Assembly: GCA_046496815.1 (NCBI GenBank)
Contig: JAWOGN010000196.1
Coordinates: 1 to 6,433 of the forward strand
Reading direction: 5' to 3'
Length of the DNA: 6,433 nt
DNA from: JAWOGN01 sp046496815
Lineage (GTDB): Bacteria > Desulfobacterota > DSM-4660 > Desulfatiglandales > Desulfatiglandaceae
Below the pieces are notes generated by a model. That model was not told the DNA's origin, searched no databases, and saw only the letters and a list, made by a program, of their open reading frames with translations. Shown one piece after another: positions 5,225 to 6,433 of the stretch; position 1 is the stretch's first letter, and each line of letters starts with the position of its first letter. The translations under genes and the position numbers were made by a program.

Positions 5225-6097
5225 CTATTCGTCTTTGTTTTTCTTGTTTGCCTTGGCTTCATAGAGGCGTTCGTCGGCCTTCGTCAGAAAAGCTTCGGGG
5301 CTCATTCCGTGTGAGAACTGAGCGTATCCGACACTCACACCCAGATTGCATTCTTCCCGGATGGACTGTTCGATTCGCTTCTGAATGGTTTGAGCAATCT
5401 CGGAGTTCGCATCGATGAGAATCACGGCAAACTCATCTCCCCCATACCTGTAGCCGGAGTCGACACCTTGGCGGATCTTGGCGTTGATGATGCTGCCGAC
5501 ATTTTGGAGCAGCTTATCTCCCTCCAAGTGCCCGCGAGTGTCGTTGTACACCTTGAAATCATCCAAATCGAGGAAAATCAGGGCAAGTGAGTGTTTTTGC
5601 CTTTCCGCCCGCATGACCTCGTCCTTGAGCCGCGCGTAGAAATGCCTCTGATTGTAAAGCCCGGTCAGTGAATCGGTAATGGAGAGTCGACTCAGTTCTT
5701 GCTTGATGTTGCGCTCGATGATGGCGCGCCGGATCTTTGCTTCAAGTTCTTCGATGCCGAAGGGTTTATTGATGAAATCGGAGGCGCCTGAATTTACAAC
5801 TTCAACATAGTTGTACTCCTTGTAATAGCCCGTCATCGCAACGGTGGAAACCTGGGGATACTTGTCTTTCGTTCGCTCGATCAATTCCAGGCCGTTCATA
5901 TCCGGCATCTTGATATCGGTTAAGAGGAACGTATATGGCTTTTGATTCAGCGCTTCGAGGGCGTCATGTCCATTGGCTACGGATTCCGCCTGAAAACCGA
6001 GATGTCGGAGCATCTCCACAATGGGGCCGCTTACAAATTCCTCATCATCTACGACCAGCACAAACTCGTTATCATATTCAATGTCGTTGATATCCAT
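5225..6097 (-). CDS. Response regulator with GGDEF diguanylate cyclase domain
   Basis: This 290-residue two-domain cytoplasmic signalling protein makes cyclic di-GMP under phosphorylation control. The REC domain (about 12-128) has acidic D17/D18, phospho-acceptor D61 in LLTDIKMPDMNG, T89 and K111 in the KPF motif, so all switch residues are present. A short helical linker leads to the GGDEF domain (about 138-285): DSLTGLYNQRHF (142-153), LIFLDLDDFKVYNDTRGHLEGD (173-194; metal ligand D177, N185, D186) and an intact catalytic GGDEF at 219-223. The product-inhibition I-site position (RxxD five residues before GGDEF) reads QGVD at 210-213, so its Arg is lost. There is no EAL domain. GGAGG (6105-6101) lies 3 nt before the ATG. 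The gene follows miaB by 22 nt, so it is probably co-transcribed with it. No cognate histidine kinase is visible here. Confidence 0.93.
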   Translation of the reverse strand: MDINDIEYDNEFVLVVDDEEFVSGPIVEMLRHLGFQAESVANGHDALEALNQKPYTFLLTDIKMPDMNGLELIERTKDKYPQVSTVAMTGYYKEYNYVEVVNSGASDFINKPFGIEELEAKIRRAIIERNIKQELSRLSITDSLTGLYNQRHFYARLKDEVMRAERQKHSLALIFLDLDDFKVYNDTRGHLEGDKLLQNVGSIINAKIRQGVDSGYRYGGDEFAVILIDANSEIAQTIQKRIEQSIREECNLGVSVGYAQFSHGMSPEAFLTKADERLYEAKANKKNKDE

Positions 6098-6119
6098 GAA
6101 CCTCCAAACCTGCCGCTGT

Positions 6120-6433
6120 TTAGGCTACCTCGCGATCCGCCTTAACCGCGATTTTCTCGCCCCTGATATTTCCTCGAAGCGAATTCAGAAAAGCACGCTT
6201 AATTTTTACATGAACTAAACTTCCTAACATAACGTTATCTATATTAAAATTGACAATCTTATTTGACCCGGTCCGCCCGCTTAGCTGTCCGCCTCGCCTG
6301 CTTGGACCCTCAACCAAAACTTTCAGCACCCTCCCCTCGAGTGCCCTGTTCTTCCGCAGGGTGATTTGTCTTTGAAGGGTTTGAAGCGTAAGGAGGCGTA
6401 GGGACTTGTCGACTTCATTGACTTTCGGGAGCA
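6120..6433 (-). CDS. miaB: MiaB tRNA methylthiotransferase, C-terminal part (runs off the right edge)
   Basis: These are the last 103 codons of a gene that enters from beyond base 6433. The visible protein begins LPKVNEVDKSLRLLTLQ, continues QITLRKNRALEGRVLKVLVEGPSRR and ends with a TRAM RNA-binding domain: GQLSGRTGSNKIVNFNID, then LGSLVHVKIKRAFLNSLRG. This is the typical C-terminus of MiaB, which adds the 2-methylthio group to i6A37 of tRNAs using radical SAM and auxiliary [4Fe-4S] clusters. The radical SAM and N-terminal cluster domains lie outside the window, so MiaB is preferred over relatives (MtaB, RimO) on the SRR...GRT..NKIVNF pattern and AFLNSLRG ending. About 15 residues extend past the usual MiaB end. 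The promoter would lie outside. Confidence 0.88.
   Translation of the reverse strand, partial: LPKVNEVDKSLRLLTLQTLQRQITLRKNRALEGRVLKVLVEGPSRRGGQLSGRTGSNKIVNFNIDNVMLGSLVHVKIKRAFLNSLRGNIRGEKIAVKADREVA

Overview
This 6.4 kb window is ordinary bacterial chromosome: dense genes, strong Shine-Dalgarno sites and moderate GC. It suggests a Gram-negative anaerobe or facultative anaerobe of the Desulfobacterota (former Deltaproteobacteria) type. That is an inference from the gene mix: an ABC-transporter binding protein of the LivK family, a ParB-like/radical-SAM pair, a short Nfu-type Fe-S carrier, a 3-hydroxybutyryl-CoA dehydrogenase, and a miaB / REC-GGDEF / AURKAIP1-COX24 mini-protein run. No rRNA, tRNA, CRISPR array, insertion sequence or phage gene was seen.

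Layout. Positions 53-1240 (minus) encode an exported LivK-type binding protein. A 261-nt divergent intergenic region (1241-1501) carries two outward-facing promoter candidates arranged as mirror images. Positions 1502-4869 (plus) carry four genes in a row: a ParB/Spo0J-like DNA-binding protein; a radical SAM protein of the spore photoproduct lyase (SPL) family, whose start codon overlaps the parB-like stop by one base; a 75-residue NifU C-terminal-domain protein; and an NAD-dependent 3-hydroxybutyryl-CoA dehydrogenase. A perfect 32-nt palindrome (4919-4950) then acts as a two-way terminator between converging transcripts. From the other side come, on the minus strand, the 3' end of miaB (enters from the right edge), a response regulator with a GGDEF diguanylate cyclase domain 22 nt after it, and a very short 29-residue, highly basic AURKAIP1/COX24-domain gene (4976-5065) with its own RBS and a TTGACA -35 box.

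How the genes may work together. The strongest candidate for something undescribed is the ParB-like/SPL-like pair. The two are translationally coupled, and the SPL-like enzyme keeps the CxxxCxxC cluster and the overall SPL framework. It has lost the H-atom donor cysteine of true spore photoproduct lyase (a Glu occupies the aligned position) and one of the two radical-relay tyrosines (now Ile). It is therefore unlikely to be a classical SPL, and its partner suggests a DNA- or nucleotide-related job. The Nfu-type carrier downstream could supply Fe-S clusters to such enzymes. The dehydrogenase belongs to beta-oxidation or butyrate-type metabolism and may only be a positional neighbour.
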